In this document: piece by piece, positions 1-8,785 of the stretch
Layout of the letters: each line of letters starts with the position of its first letter
How positions within the stretch are numbered: position 1 is the stretch's first letter
NCBI GenBank assembly: GCA_016794505.1
Contig: JAEUJZ010000131.1
Coordinates: 124,001 to 188,000, forward strand
Direction: 5' to 3'
DNA from: Myxococcales bacterium
GTDB lineage: Bacteria > Myxococcota_A > Polyangia > Palsa-1104 > JAEUJZ01
Length of the DNA stretch: 64,000 nt
Program-made: the position numbers and the translations under genes
The notes under the pieces: generated by a model
What the model saw: only the letters and a program-made list of their open reading frames with translations
Database searches by the model: none
Told to the model about the DNA's origin: nothing

Positions 1-278
1 GCCAGCCGCGGCATGCGTCGGCGTCGACTGGCATCAATGGCTTGCCCAGCGCCAAAGTCCCCAACCCGCGCCGCGGCATAGCGAGTTTCCGTCGAGGATT
101 TGTCCTCTCCACGGCGTAGCTGCGCCAAGAGCGTGGCGCCTTCTTTTGCGAGGGCGCTTGCTTCTTCGATTCGCAGCGCGGTCTGCCCGGCGCGCAGCGC
201 AGCCCAAAACTGGTCGCGATTCACGCCCAGCGGGTTCACGACACCGCATCCCGTGATGACTATCTGCGGTCTAATCAT
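1..278 (-). CDS. beta-ketoacyl-ACP synthase, N-terminal fragment
   Basis: The gene runs off the left edge; about 92 codons are present, starting at the ATG whose complement lies at 276-278. The translation opens with a typical KAS I/II beta-strand and glycine turn (IVITGCGVVNPLG), followed by a helix with FWAALRAGQTALR and then VGDFGAGQAIDASRRRRMPR, which matches the FabF-family pattern before the first catalytic-domain core. The catalytic Cys-His-His residues lie outside the window. Such enzymes condense malonyl-ACP with acyl-ACP in fatty acid or polyketide synthesis; which applies here cannot be told. It is divergent from the barrel gene starting 17 bases away. Confidence 0.8.
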   Translation of the reverse strand, partial: MIRPQIVITGCGVVNPLGVNRDQFWAALRAGQTALRIEEASALAKEGATLLAQLRRGEDKSSTETRYAAARVGDFGAGQAIDASRRRRMPRL

Positions 279-294
279 GGGACGATTTGCTATC

Positions 295-1041
295 ATGGCG
301 TCCATGAGCCCACCGCAAAAAAATCCTTCCTCCATGGGTCCTTCTGCTGCGCTTGCCGTCGAATCGGGCACGCGGCAGGGCTCGGCGTGCCCCCAGGCGC
401 TGGCTCGCCTGGCTCCAGCCGTGTGTGGCCTGGGACTCTTGTTTGCAAGCTCGACTGCCGAAGCCAAGCTGTTCGAGGTCTATCTCGATGGCTATATCGG
501 GGGCATGTATGGCACCGAGCCCAAACCCGACCAGAGCACCATCACTCAGAAGCCGGACATGTCGCGCGGCAACGACTTCTTCCACGATCAAAGAGGTGGA
601 CTGGTCGGCGGACGCTTGGGCATCGAAGTCCTTTACACCGACCTGTATCTGCAGTTCGACCAGTTCCTGACGGGCCAGGGCTTTTCGGGATCGACGCTGC
701 AGCCAATGATTGGCTGGGATATCGATCTGGGTAGCGGGTCGTGGAAGGCCCTGCTCGGCGCCTACGGCGGCTTGGTCTTCGGCTTCCCGTATACGCCGCA
801 CTGGCCGATCGATAACCGTCAGATCGCGACCGTGGGGATCACGGCCGAAGGGCAGGGCGGTGCCGAGTACATGCTCAACCGCTTCCTGGGCCTGCAGATC
901 CTGGGCACCGTCGGGTATCACTACATGTTCGCCGGGGCCGAAGAAGTTCCGGTGTCGGTGACCGGCATCACCAAAGCGACGCAGACGCAAGGCTTCCACT
1001 TGATGCTAAAGGGCGGAATCCGCTTCCACGTCGGCCTGTAA
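295..1041 (+). CDS. secreted outer-membrane beta-barrel-like protein
   Basis: Unrecognised protein of about 248 aa. A hydrophobic stretch (residues ~42-57, PAVCGLGLLFASSTAEA) ending in an AEA-type cleavage site looks like a signal peptide, followed by alternating polar/aromatic strands rich in Gly and Tyr, as in small outer-membrane barrels. The last strand ends in a run (GGIRFHVGL) compatible with a C-terminal beta-signal. The start is uncertain: in-frame ATGs at 295, 304 and 334 are all possible and none has a clear ribosome-binding site. The N-region is long for a signal peptide, which favours 334. Function unknown; convergent with the GMC oxidoreductase. Confidence 0.6.
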   Translation: MASMSPPQKNPSSMGPSAALAVESGTRQGSACPQALARLAPAVCGLGLLFASSTAEAKLFEVYLDGYIGGMYGTEPKPDQSTITQKPDMSRGNDFFHDQRGGLVGGRLGIEVLYTDLYLQFDQFLTGQGFSGSTLQPMIGWDIDLGSGSWKALLGAYGGLVFGFPYTPHWPIDNRQIATVGITAEGQGGAEYMLNRFLGLQILGTVGYHYMFAGAEEVPVSVTGITKATQTQGFHLMLKGGIRFHVGL

Positions 1042-1140
1042 GCCAGGTCCTGCGAGCCGGCGTCTCGCGTTCCTTTCCCTCAGAATCCTTCCCCCCATCC
1101 CTCAACGCTTGGTCGCTTCCGTCTGACCGCGCTCTTGGTC

Positions 1141-3483
1141 TTACGCTTTCTGTGTCTGCGATCCCATCGCCAGGCTTGGCGTCAGCCGCGGGCGGATGTA
1201 CACGTTCCACAGCGTGCCAAAGAAGGCCGAGCCGATGCGCGTGATCGCCAGGTTCTTGTCGACCGGCGACTGCGTGCCCGAGATCTGCAGCGTCGATAGC
1301 AAGTGCAAGACGCCTGCGAGATCGATGTGCAAGGTGCCGATGGCCAGCGCGTCGCCGCTGCGGCTGTGACCGCGGCGCAGCGTTGTGTACAGCGTGGTGG
1401 TCGATTCCCAAACATCCAAGCGACCGTGGTCGCGGATGTCTTTCCAGCCGTCCAAAAGATACGGCGAGCCATCGGCGCCGTAGAACGGCAGCGCGTACAG
1501 CATCTTGCGCGCGTTTTCAGCGTCGCTTTGCACGAACAGGTTGAACACGCCTGCCGTGACGGTGGCTCCGTCGGGGGGCGTGATGCCAGGAACGGTTACG
1601 CTGCCGCTCGCAAGCGCGGTGTGATCGCGCTCGATCAAAAAGGAATCCAGATCGGGTGCGAAGATCTCAAGCGTGAATTCGCAGGTCATCCCCGCGTGTT
1701 TGCCGCGCAGGGCCGACGCGACATAGTCGGTCTCGTTGGCGAAGTTCCGATCTAGGTGTCCGCGCATGGTCTCGCGAAACTGGGCGCCGATGAGGTTGTG
1801 TCGCGGGTCGGCGCAGCCACCGACAGGAATTTGCACGCGATCAAGCGGCTCGACGATGCGTGTGGCGGCGCCGCGCTCGGGAGCCTGCCAGGTTGGGTTG
1901 CCGGTGAAGCGGCGGATCAGCGCTTCGATGCTGCGCTCGGCCGTGGCCGCGATGGTGTGAGAAGGATTGGCACCGACCGCGCGGGGCAGGCGCGCTCCAT
2001 CCAGCACGAACAGACCGGGATGACCAAAGATCTCGCCCATAGAATCGGTGACGCCACGCTCGGGAGAGTCGGCCATGTTGCATCCCCCGAGGTTGTGGAT
2101 GGTGATCGGCTGGTGCAGCGTCTGCCACAGCGGGTTTAGGACAAGCTCGCCGCCCAAGGCTTGCGCGAAGTCCTGGGCCAAGCGCGTCTGCATGTTGTAC
2201 AGGCCCAGGTTGCGATCGCTGTGCCAGGACAGCTTCAAAAGGCCCGTGCCCTCTTCGAGCGATAGCTGACCGTCGGATGAGTCTTGCCCCATGAGCAGCA
2301 GCACGGCCGAGTGATCGGTATGGGCGCTCGGCGGGGAAGCCGCAAGCTGGATACCGAGATCGCGCAGCACATCGAGCCACAGCGCAAAGCCGCTGCCGTT
2401 TCCAATGCGCGCCTGCTGCGGATCGAGGATCTGCCCGCGTCGGGAGATCTCGGCCGATGCGCCGCCGTCTTCCAGCAGGAACCACGTCGGACGCGCTGCG
2501 TGGCTTTGATCGAAGACGACGGCCGATGTGATGCAGGGGCCCTGTGATGGGTGCAGCGGCTCTTGCGCGCGGAACACCAGGCTCAAAAAGTCGCCGTTGG
2601 CCGAATAGCCGTGACCCAGCCGTGGACTCTGCGGCCGCAGCGAGCCATGGACATCGCGGCAGCGCAAAAGAAGCTCGGTGCTATTGATGGATCCCGCGCA
2701 CAAAAAGACATAGCGCGCCCCAAGCTGCTGCAGTCCGTCGGTGCTTCCTTGCGCAAGATAGGTAACCCAGTACCCCGGATCGCGCTTTTGCCCCATCGGA
2801 TGGATGCGCGTCACCTGCGCGCCGACCTTCACGATGGCACCCGCGCGCTCGGCGAGCGCAAGATAGTTGAGATCAAGCGTGTTCTTGGCGTGGACGTTGC
2901 AGCCAACAAAGCACTCGCCACAGTGCGTGCAGCCCTGCTGATCGACACCAAACTTGTTCTTGTGCGTCACACCGGGTGCGGAAAAGTCGACCGCTAGGTT
3001 CGGCAGAAAATACTGATCCTGCCGACCCAAGGCAGCAGCGGCTTTCGCCATGGCGCGCGTGCGTGGCGGCAGGCCCTGCGGATGCGCCGCTGAGATCGGA
3101 CGCACATCCAGCATGTAGCCGACGAGGTCGTAGTAGGGATCGAGCGCGTCGCGATCCCAGCCCGCTGGCCAGCCGCTTGCAAACGCAGAGTGCGGCGCCC
3201 GCATCTGCACGTTGTTGTAGAGCAGCGAGCCGCCGCCATAGCCAGAGGCCTGCAGCGCGATCATCTCGGTGCGCAGCGGCTTTGCATCGATCAGCCCGGA
3301 GGTGTGTTCGCTGCACAGCCAGCGTTCGCGGTCTGCGAGATTGCGGGGAAACGATCCCATGGGATAGCGCTGTCCCCGTTCAAGGATGCAGACCCGCAGG
3401 CCAGCTTGCGCGAGGCGACAGGCGGCCACGGCACCGCCAAAGCCCGAGCCGATGACGATTGCGTCAAATAGAGCAGTGGTCAC
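1141..3483 (-). CDS. GMC-family FAD oxidoreductase, cholesterol-oxidase-like
   Basis: The 780-aa protein begins with a Rossmann FAD motif (GSGFGG, residues 12-17) and a GYGGGSLLYNNV segment typical of cholesterol-oxidase-like GMC enzymes. Residues 185-195 hold a C-x2-C-x2-C-x3-C cluster followed by AKNTLDLNYL, a feature of this subfamily. The substrate-binding end has IHNLGGCNM and GANPSHTIAATAER, where the catalytic His/Asn sit. After about residue 540 there is a ~240-aa extension absent from short GMC oxidases. Likely role: FAD-dependent oxidation of a sterol or other alcohol; substrate not known. The GTG start overlaps the upstream gene's stop by four bases (GTGA) behind a strong GGAGGAAAC site, so the two are translationally coupled. 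Confidence 0.85.
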   Translation of the reverse strand: MTTALFDAIVIGSGFGGAVAACRLAQAGLRVCILERGQRYPMGSFPRNLADRERWLCSEHTSGLIDAKPLRTEMIALQASGYGGGSLLYNNVQMRAPHSAFASGWPAGWDRDALDPYYDLVGYMLDVRPISAAHPQGLPPRTRAMAKAAAALGRQDQYFLPNLAVDFSAPGVTHKNKFGVDQQGCTHCGECFVGCNVHAKNTLDLNYLALAERAGAIVKVGAQVTRIHPMGQKRDPGYWVTYLAQGSTDGLQQLGARYVFLCAGSINSTELLLRCRDVHGSLRPQSPRLGHGYSANGDFLSLVFRAQEPLHPSQGPCITSAVVFDQSHAARPTWFLLEDGGASAEISRRGQILDPQQARIGNGSGFALWLDVLRDLGIQLAASPPSAHTDHSAVLLLMGQDSSDGQLSLEEGTGLLKLSWHSDRNLGLYNMQTRLAQDFAQALGGELVLNPLWQTLHQPITIHNLGGCNMADSPERGVTDSMGEIFGHPGLFVLDGARLPRAVGANPSHTIAATAERSIEALIRRFTGNPTWQAPERGAATRIVEPLDRVQIPVGGCADPRHNLIGAQFRETMRGHLDRNFANETDYVASALRGKHAGMTCEFTLEIFAPDLDSFLIERDHTALASGSVTVPGITPPDGATVTAGVFNLFVQSDAENARKMLYALPFYGADGSPYLLDGWKDIRDHGRLDVWESTTTLYTTLRRGHSRSGDALAIGTLHIDLAGVLHLLSTLQISGTQSPVDKNLAITRIGSAFFGTLWNVYIRPRLTPSLAMGSQTQKA

Positions 3484-4562
3484 GTTTCCTCCTCGGGTTC
3501 CAGCAGCGCGCCGGGCAGCGATCCCGGCAGCAAACGATCGAGGCTGCGCAAGTAATGGCGGCCGCGGAAGTCGATGTAGGCCGTTCCCAGGTCGACCGCT
3601 TCGCCCACCACGGGTTGAAAGCGCGCCTGCACGATGCCGGTGCAGGTCGGCTGGCCTAAGAAGTCATGCACGAATGGACGCAGCCCCTGGATCTCGATCC
3701 GTCCGCTGATCCCCAGCGAAAGCCCGCGATCGAGCTCGCCGATGTGCAGCGAAAACGGCGGCAGTCCCGAGCGAGCATGGGCATACATCAGGCTGCGCGA
3801 TCCCAAGAGCGTGCCAAAGACGCGCAGCGCGTCATGGCGCACGGCCCCCAAAAGGATCTGCGGTGCTTGGGAATTCTCGCTTTCGGGCGTTTCCGGCAGC
3901 GAAAGCAGATACGCGTACTGCGGCAGCGCGTCCCCAGCGTGCAAAGACAGCGTCCCCAGCGAGTCAATGTCGACTCGCTCGTCGTCAAGCTCGACAAAGC
4001 CGCGGTACGCTACGCGCAGAAAATCAGTGGCCACCAAGTGAGCAATACCCAGCCCAAGCTGACCAGTTCCCCGGCCCGGCTCGACGATGGACAGGCTGAG
4101 CTGAAAGCGCACGCTGTGCAGCTCGCCTTCGCGATCGCGGCGTTCAGTGCGACACGTTCCGGCGATCTGCACGGACGATCGCGACAAATACGCTCGTGTC
4201 GGATCGACGTCGCGCGGGGGCAAGCTGCCATCGCAGGCAAATGGCAGCCACTGTGCTTTGGGGGCGATGTGTACCAACGCCTGTAGCCTGCCGTCCTCGG
4301 TCTCGCGCATGACGCGCAGTCCCAGGTTGCCGCTGTCATCGCTGCGAATCAGATCCAGCGAGATGGCGCGTCCGTTTGGCGCGCGAAACCAGTGATAGCT
4401 GCAGGCGTACGGCGTGTAGGCCACGCCTTCGTCGGGGGGATGAAACCCTGCGCTGATCGGGGTCAGCGCTTGAAACCGCTCGCGCAGCGAAGCGATCGTT
4501 GCATCCAGCGAATCAAAGGAATCCAGAATGTGCAGCTCATGCAACTCGTGCAGGTCGCGCAT
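3480..4562 (-). CDS. conserved hypothetical protein coupled to GMC oxidoreductase
   Basis: A 360-aa protein I do not recognise. It has no signal peptide or membrane segment. The sequence alternates short beta strands with polar turns (HYLRSLDRLLPG near the end, SYHWFRAPNGRAISLDL near residue 60), suggesting a beta-sandwich or barrel fold such as lipocalin/AttH-like proteins, but this is only an impression. An AGGAGG site lies eight bases before the ATG, and its stop overlaps the start of the GMC oxidoreductase, so the two proteins should be made in comparable amounts and probably share a substrate or pathway. It is the first gene of the two-gene unit. Confidence 0.75.
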   Translation of the reverse strand: MRDLHELHELHILDSFDSLDATIASLRERFQALTPISAGFHPPDEGVAYTPYACSYHWFRAPNGRAISLDLIRSDDSGNLGLRVMRETEDGRLQALVHIAPKAQWLPFACDGSLPPRDVDPTRAYLSRSSVQIAGTCRTERRDREGELHSVRFQLSLSIVEPGRGTGQLGLGIAHLVATDFLRVAYRGFVELDDERVDIDSLGTLSLHAGDALPQYAYLLSLPETPESENSQAPQILLGAVRHDALRVFGTLLGSRSLMYAHARSGLPPFSLHIGELDRGLSLGISGRIEIQGLRPFVHDFLGQPTCTGIVQARFQPVVGEAVDLGTAYIDFRGRHYLRSLDRLLPGSLPGALLEPEEET

Positions 4563-4658
4563 GCTCGCGCCTCCTGCCTTGGAAGCGTAACGAACGGGAC
4601 GGCCGACACGCTGTCGCTTTAGCCAACGGCAGCTTTGCTTGCGACCAAAAGCCCGTGT

Positions 4659-6173
4659 CTAGTTCGTGAAGCGATAGTCGTCAGGGTTTGCCTGCTGGGT
4701 GCGGGCGCGAAATTCGCGCGTGGTGCCGGGCCACAGCGTGTAGTTGTGGCCGTTTTCAGCGAGATACCAGCTTCGACAACCACCGCTGTTCCACACCGTG
4801 CGCGACAAGCGGCTCTGCAGCTCTTCGTTGTATCGCCGCTGGACCTCGGCGATTACCTCGATGCTGCGAGCGCCGCGTGCGGAAAGCTGACGCAGACAGT
4901 CGACGATCAGCGCCACCTGCGCTTCGATGATCACGACGACGGAGTTTGTGCCAAGGCCGGTGTTGGGGCCGGTCAGGAAGAACAGGTTGGGGAAGCCGCT
5001 GGTCAGCGTACCCAGGTAGGCTTCGGGTTTGTGCTGCCACTCGTGCGAAAGCTCGCGTCCGCCCAGCCCCGTCACATGCAGGCCGTGCAAGTACTCGCTG
5101 ACCGCAAAGCCCGTGGCATAGACGATGACGTCGACGTCGTACGTTTCGCCGCTCGCCGTGACCGGACCGCTTGGCGTGATGCGCGTGATGGCATCGCTGA
5201 CCAGCGTCACGTTGTCGCGTGCCAAGGCCGGGTAGTAGTCGTTCGATAGCAGCAGACGCTTGCAGCCCGGCGCATAGCGCGGCGTCACGCGCTCGCGCAG
5301 CGCGGGGTCTTTGATCGAGCGCTCGATGTTATGGCGCGCCATGCGTTCGATGAAGCGCTGCCCACGCGGATGATCGCGAAACTGCGTCAGCCAGGGCGTG
5401 ACCCCTTCTTGCATGCGATAAAAGAACCCTCGCAAGAGGCGCATCGTCGCTGGATAGTGCGCAAACAGCCACTTTCGCCCTTCGCTGTAGCGGCGCTCAA
5501 TTCGCGGCAGGACCCAGGGCGGCGTGCGCTGGAACAGCAGCAACTTTTTCACGATCGGCGCAATCGCTGGCACGACTTGGATGGCGCTGGCCCCGGTGCC
5601 GATCACCGCCACGCGCTTGTCGGCAAGCGACACGCTGTGATTCCACTCGGCGGTGTGAAACTGCACGCCAGAAAACGTCGATACGCCGTCGATCTTGGGC
5701 CAGCTTGCGTTGCTTAGTCCGCCGATGCCGACGATGACAAACTGCGCTTCGTACGTCGCGCCTTCTTTGGTCTCGACTCGCCACCTACACGCGTCTGCAT
5801 CGAACTTCGCCGCGGTCACCGTCTGCTGGAACACGATGTGGCGGCGCAGAGCGTATGTGTCGGCGCAGTGTTCAAGATAGGCCCAGATCTCGGAACCCGG
5901 AGCATAGGTGTGGCTCCACGCCGGGTTGAGCTGAAACGAATACGAGTACAGGTGCGCGGGCACATCGCAGGCGCAGCCGGGATAGGTGTTGTCGCGCCAC
6001 GTGCCGCCCAGCGCGGCTGCGCGCTCTACGATCACGAAGTCGTGCTCGCCGCTTTCTTTGAGCTTGATGGCCGCACACAGCCCGGAAAATCCGCTGCCAA
6101 TGATCACGATGCGCACGCGTCGCGTTGCTTGCGTCGATGCCTGCGCAGATGCCGTATCCATCGCCGTTTGCAT
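4659..6173 (-). CDS. FAD-dependent Baeyer-Villiger-type monooxygenase
   Basis: The 504-aa flavoprotein has an N-terminal FAD Rossmann motif (IGSGFSGL), the GGTWRDNTYPGCACD segment common to cyclohexanone-monooxygenase-like enzymes, a fingerprint close to the BVMO type (FSGVQFHTAEWNHS, residues ~170-185), a second dinucleotide motif (IGTGASAIQ) for NADPH and a late YATGF. Length fits one-domain BVMOs. The expected reaction is insertion of one oxygen next to a carbonyl using NADPH and O2; substrate unknown. With the adjacent GMC oxidoreductase it could form an alcohol-ketone-ester sequence on a sterol or alicyclic compound. The ATG at 6173 is chosen because homology starts just after it; an ATG at 6161 is equally possible. 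Confidence 0.88.
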   Translation of the reverse strand: MQTAMDTASAQASTQATRRVRIVIIGSGFSGLCAAIKLKESGEHDFVIVERAAALGGTWRDNTYPGCACDVPAHLYSYSFQLNPAWSHTYAPGSEIWAYLEHCADTYALRRHIVFQQTVTAAKFDADACRWRVETKEGATYEAQFVIVGIGGLSNASWPKIDGVSTFSGVQFHTAEWNHSVSLADKRVAVIGTGASAIQVVPAIAPIVKKLLLFQRTPPWVLPRIERRYSEGRKWLFAHYPATMRLLRGFFYRMQEGVTPWLTQFRDHPRGQRFIERMARHNIERSIKDPALRERVTPRYAPGCKRLLLSNDYYPALARDNVTLVSDAITRITPSGPVTASGETYDVDVIVYATGFAVSEYLHGLHVTGLGGRELSHEWQHKPEAYLGTLTSGFPNLFFLTGPNTGLGTNSVVVIIEAQVALIVDCLRQLSARGARSIEVIAEVQRRYNEELQSRLSRTVWNSGGCRSWYLAENGHNYTLWPGTTREFRARTQQANPDDYRFTN

Positions 6174-6339
6174 GCACAGAAGCAGGCGTCGAATCGCAGA
6201 CAAAGTCAACGCCGCTGCGCAGCCGTTGTGTCTGTGCCATGGCTCTACACGCCGGCTGCGGTGTGCGGCGCGCAGCGCTCGTCGCAGAAACGAGAGCATT
6301 GTGCCCGCGGGCAGCGGTCGCATATAAGCAGCCCGCGCC

Positions 6340-7389
6340 ATGGACAAAACACGAACGCTTGGATCGGTCTTTCGACACGGGCTGTGTGGGCTTTGGCTGC
6401 TGAGCTTCATCGGCAGCAGCGGCTGCGACACGCCCCGCGGCGTCGAGTACTTGGGCAAGCGCCTGCCCGTTGTCGACATGCACCTGCACCCCGGCGAATG
6501 GGAGGGCATTCCCGACGACACCAAGAAGGTCATCGGCAGTCGCTTTCCGTTTCCGTTTGGCTTGACCGCCAAGCAGACCGCCGGAGGCATCTTGTCCGCC
6601 GAAGGCATCCTGGCCGAGATGGACAAAGGCGGCGTCACGCAGTCGGTTCTGTACGCGGTGTATGCGCCGCGTACCGTCGGAATTACCACGAATGAATGGG
6701 TGCTTGCCGACACGCAAAAAGCGCCCGAGCGGCTGTTTGGGCTGGCTAGCTTGCGCGTCGACATGTTCCAGATCGATCGCGATGCCGAGCTGGCGCGGCT
6801 GCGCAGCGCGCTGTCCCATCCGTCGATGATCGGCATCAAGCTGGCGCATGCGCATCAGCACTTCCGCATGGATGACCCGCTTTACTTCGGCATCTATCAG
6901 CTTGCGGCCGAGCTAAAAAAGCCGGTCTATCTGCACACCGGATCCAGCCCCTTTCCCGGCACGTCCAGCGAGCCGCCGTACACCGACCCGACGTATCTGG
7001 AAGAGGCGATCAAGCGCTATCCCGGCGCGAGCTTCATCCTGGGCCACCTGGGGTACGACTTCATCGACAAAAAGCTCGGCGCACTCGATGCGTGCATTCG
7101 CTTGGCCAAGGCCTATCCCAACGTCTACTTGGAACCGAGCGCGCTCGGCTCGCGAGGCTCGGATCCGACGGGCGAAAACCTAAGGCAGGCCATGGCCCGC
7201 ATGCGCGAGGCCGGCTTGGTCGATCGCATCATCTATGGCAGCGACGGGCCGCAGAGCCCCGGCTTTGTCCGCGACTACCTGTATCGCACCGTTTCGGCGC
7301 TGCTCGCCACCGGCTATACCGTCGACGAAGCCCAGGCTGTTTTGGCCGGCAACTTCGCCCGCGTGTTCAACGTCCCCGCGCTCAAGTGA
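6340..7389 (+). CDS. lipoprotein amidohydrolase (amidohydrolase_2 family)
   Basis: The 349-aa protein starts with a lipoprotein signal (hydrophobic LCGLWLLSFIGSSGC, lipidated Cys at residue 29). It then carries the metal-dependent amidohydrolase pattern: a VVDMHLH motif early, a His in VYLHTGSSPF, a His in SFILGHLGYDF and an Asp in IIYGSDGPQS. Family members hydrolyse or decarboxylate small carboxylates using one divalent metal; this one would act in the periplasm attached to a membrane, which is unusual for the family. Substrate unknown. It is divergent from the BVMO gene (166-base gap) and heads a rightward group of three envelope genes, with the next ATG only eight bases after its stop. 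Confidence 0.82.
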   Translation: MDKTRTLGSVFRHGLCGLWLLSFIGSSGCDTPRGVEYLGKRLPVVDMHLHPGEWEGIPDDTKKVIGSRFPFPFGLTAKQTAGGILSAEGILAEMDKGGVTQSVLYAVYAPRTVGITTNEWVLADTQKAPERLFGLASLRVDMFQIDRDAELARLRSALSHPSMIGIKLAHAHQHFRMDDPLYFGIYQLAAELKKPVYLHTGSSPFPGTSSEPPYTDPTYLEEAIKRYPGASFILGHLGYDFIDKKLGALDACIRLAKAYPNVYLEPSALGSRGSDPTGENLRQAMARMREAGLVDRIIYGSDGPQSPGFVRDYLYRTVSALLATGYTVDEAQAVLAGNFARVFNVPALK

Positions 7390-7397
7390 GCCTCGCC

Positions 7398-8261
7398 ATG
7401 ACCTTTCGTATGCCCGTGCTTCGTTTCTTGGCTGCCGTCTGTGTCAGCGGCTGGCTGCTGCCTGCGGCCTGGGGGCTGCCGTCGAGCCAGGCCGCGACCG
7501 GGGCACAGACCGAGCCGCCTGCGCCTGCGTCTTTCCCGGTGTCTGCGCCGCCGCCTGCGCCCGCGCTGGGGGATGTCGCTGCGCCCTTGCCACCCCCGCC
7601 AGTTGTCGATGAGCCGGCCGTGCAAGCGCCTGGGCCCGCGAGCCCGCCGCCCCCGCTCAAGGCCGACCTGCTGCTCGTGCGTCCCGTCGAGCGCGTGCTG
7701 GTCGATCAGCTGGCCGGCGGTCCGACGCGTGGTGCCTGGGGCATCTCGCTGCAGGGTGGCTATCCCTTCTTTTCGCTGCGGGCGCTGGTCGGCGTCAGGC
7801 ATGGCTTGGCGCCGCTGGTCGAGGTCGAGACCGCGCTCGCCCGCCGCTTTACGACGTCGCTGGGTCTGTCTTTGGCCTGGGTGCGTCGGCCGCATCTGCG
7901 CTTGTCGGGCGAGGTCCTTTTGGGCTGGCTGCTGCAAGAGAGCGAGCTGCCCCGTCGCGGTCCCAGCGGCGAGCTACGCCTGCGCCTCGGCATCCCGACG
8001 CGCTGGGTGATGCCGTATCTGGTCTTGGGGACGCGCCACGCGCTTTTGCCCAGCCGCACGCGCATCGAGCGCGCCTCGGGCATCGAGACCACATGGTCGG
8101 TGCAGCACGAATGGACACCGACGGCCAGCTTGGGTCTGGGCATCCACATCCATCGCCGTGTTGGCCTGGATCTGGGCGCCGACTATGGCTGGGTCGATGC
8201 CCCGCAGAGCATCGCCATACCCGGCTTTCACATCGGGCTTCACGTCGGAGGTGGTCGGTGA
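7398..8261 (+). CDS. proline-rich outer-membrane barrel-like protein
   Basis: A 287-aa protein with a signal peptide (VLRFLAAVCVSGWLLPAAWG) followed by about 60 residues dominated by Pro and Ala, a flexible periplasmic linker, then a region of alternating strands (GISLQGGYPFFSLRALVGVRHG and similar) ending FHIGLHVGGGR. This architecture suggests a small outer-membrane barrel or beta-sandwich with a tether. I do not recognise a named family. The ATG at 7398 is nine bases from the preceding stop, and its TGA overlaps the GTG of the next gene, so the three genes form one unit. Confidence 0.7.
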   Translation: MTFRMPVLRFLAAVCVSGWLLPAAWGLPSSQAATGAQTEPPAPASFPVSAPPPAPALGDVAAPLPPPPVVDEPAVQAPGPASPPPPLKADLLLVRPVERVLVDQLAGGPTRGAWGISLQGGYPFFSLRALVGVRHGLAPLVEVETALARRFTTSLGLSLAWVRRPHLRLSGEVLLGWLLQESELPRRGPSGELRLRLGIPTRWVMPYLVLGTRHALLPSRTRIERASGIETTWSVQHEWTPTASLGLGIHIHRRVGLDLGADYGWVDAPQSIAIPGFHIGLHVGGGR

Positions 8262-8752
8262 TTGAGTATATATACTCGTCGCGGAGAGCATCCCCGCGAT
8301 CAATACGTATTGCTGGGCTTGTGGCGGCCGCAGCCTCGGCCACCGGCTGCATCAACGACGACATCGAGCTGTACGAAGCTCGCGTCCGCGGTCGCGTTGC
8401 GGCTGCTTCTCCGACGGCGATCACCGGCACGCTGCACCTGCAGTTCCATCACCAAATGAGCGCGGGCCGCGGCGCGCTCGCCCATCCCTTGGGTGAGATC
8501 GACCGGCGCCAGGTCGCAGCGGTGACGCTGCCCGTCGACATCGACGAGACGCTGCTGTATCCGACGCAGGCGGGGCAGGGGCTTATCGTCTATGGCTGGC
8601 TCGATCGCGACGGTGACGGCATCCTGTGCGCGCCAGGCCAAGTCGATGAGCCAGCCGGCGCTGGGCGCGCCGCCGACTTTCCCAGTCACAGCCTGACCGT
8701 CGATCTGGCGCTGACGCAGCCCTGCGCCGGAGCCGAGAGGCTGTATCCGTAG
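8258..8752 (+). CDS. small putative lipoprotein
   Basis: A 164-aa protein starting at a GTG that overlaps the previous stop (GTGA). The N-terminus has Arg residues, a short hydrophobic run and a lipobox ending ATGC around residue 31, so it is probably lipidated. The remainder resembles a beta-sandwich; DRDGDGILCAPG looks like a Ca-binding DxDxDG loop. Function unknown. The first codons contain a 14-base perfect palindrome (8264-8277). Confidence 0.65.
   Translation: MIEYIYSSRRASPRSIRIAGLVAAAASATGCINDDIELYEARVRGRVAAASPTAITGTLHLQFHHQMSAGRGALAHPLGEIDRRQVAAVTLPVDIDETLLYPTQAGQGLIVYGWLDRDGDGILCAPGQVDEPAGAGRAADFPSHSLTVDLALTQPCAGAERLYP
8264..8277. repeat. 14-bp AT-rich perfect palindrome over a start region
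   Basis: GAGTATATATACTC reads the same on both strands and begins six bases after the GTG start of the small lipoprotein. It stands out as AT-rich in a GC-rich neighbourhood. It could be a protein-binding site or simply chance. Confidence 0.35.
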
Positions 8753-8785
8753 AGCGGCAGGGCGCGTGGTGTGGGGCGAGGCGGG

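Noticed and set aside
34..249. 71-codon leftward frame near the left edge
   Set aside because: It is a different frame of the ketoacyl synthase start; the synthase frame has clear family motifs.
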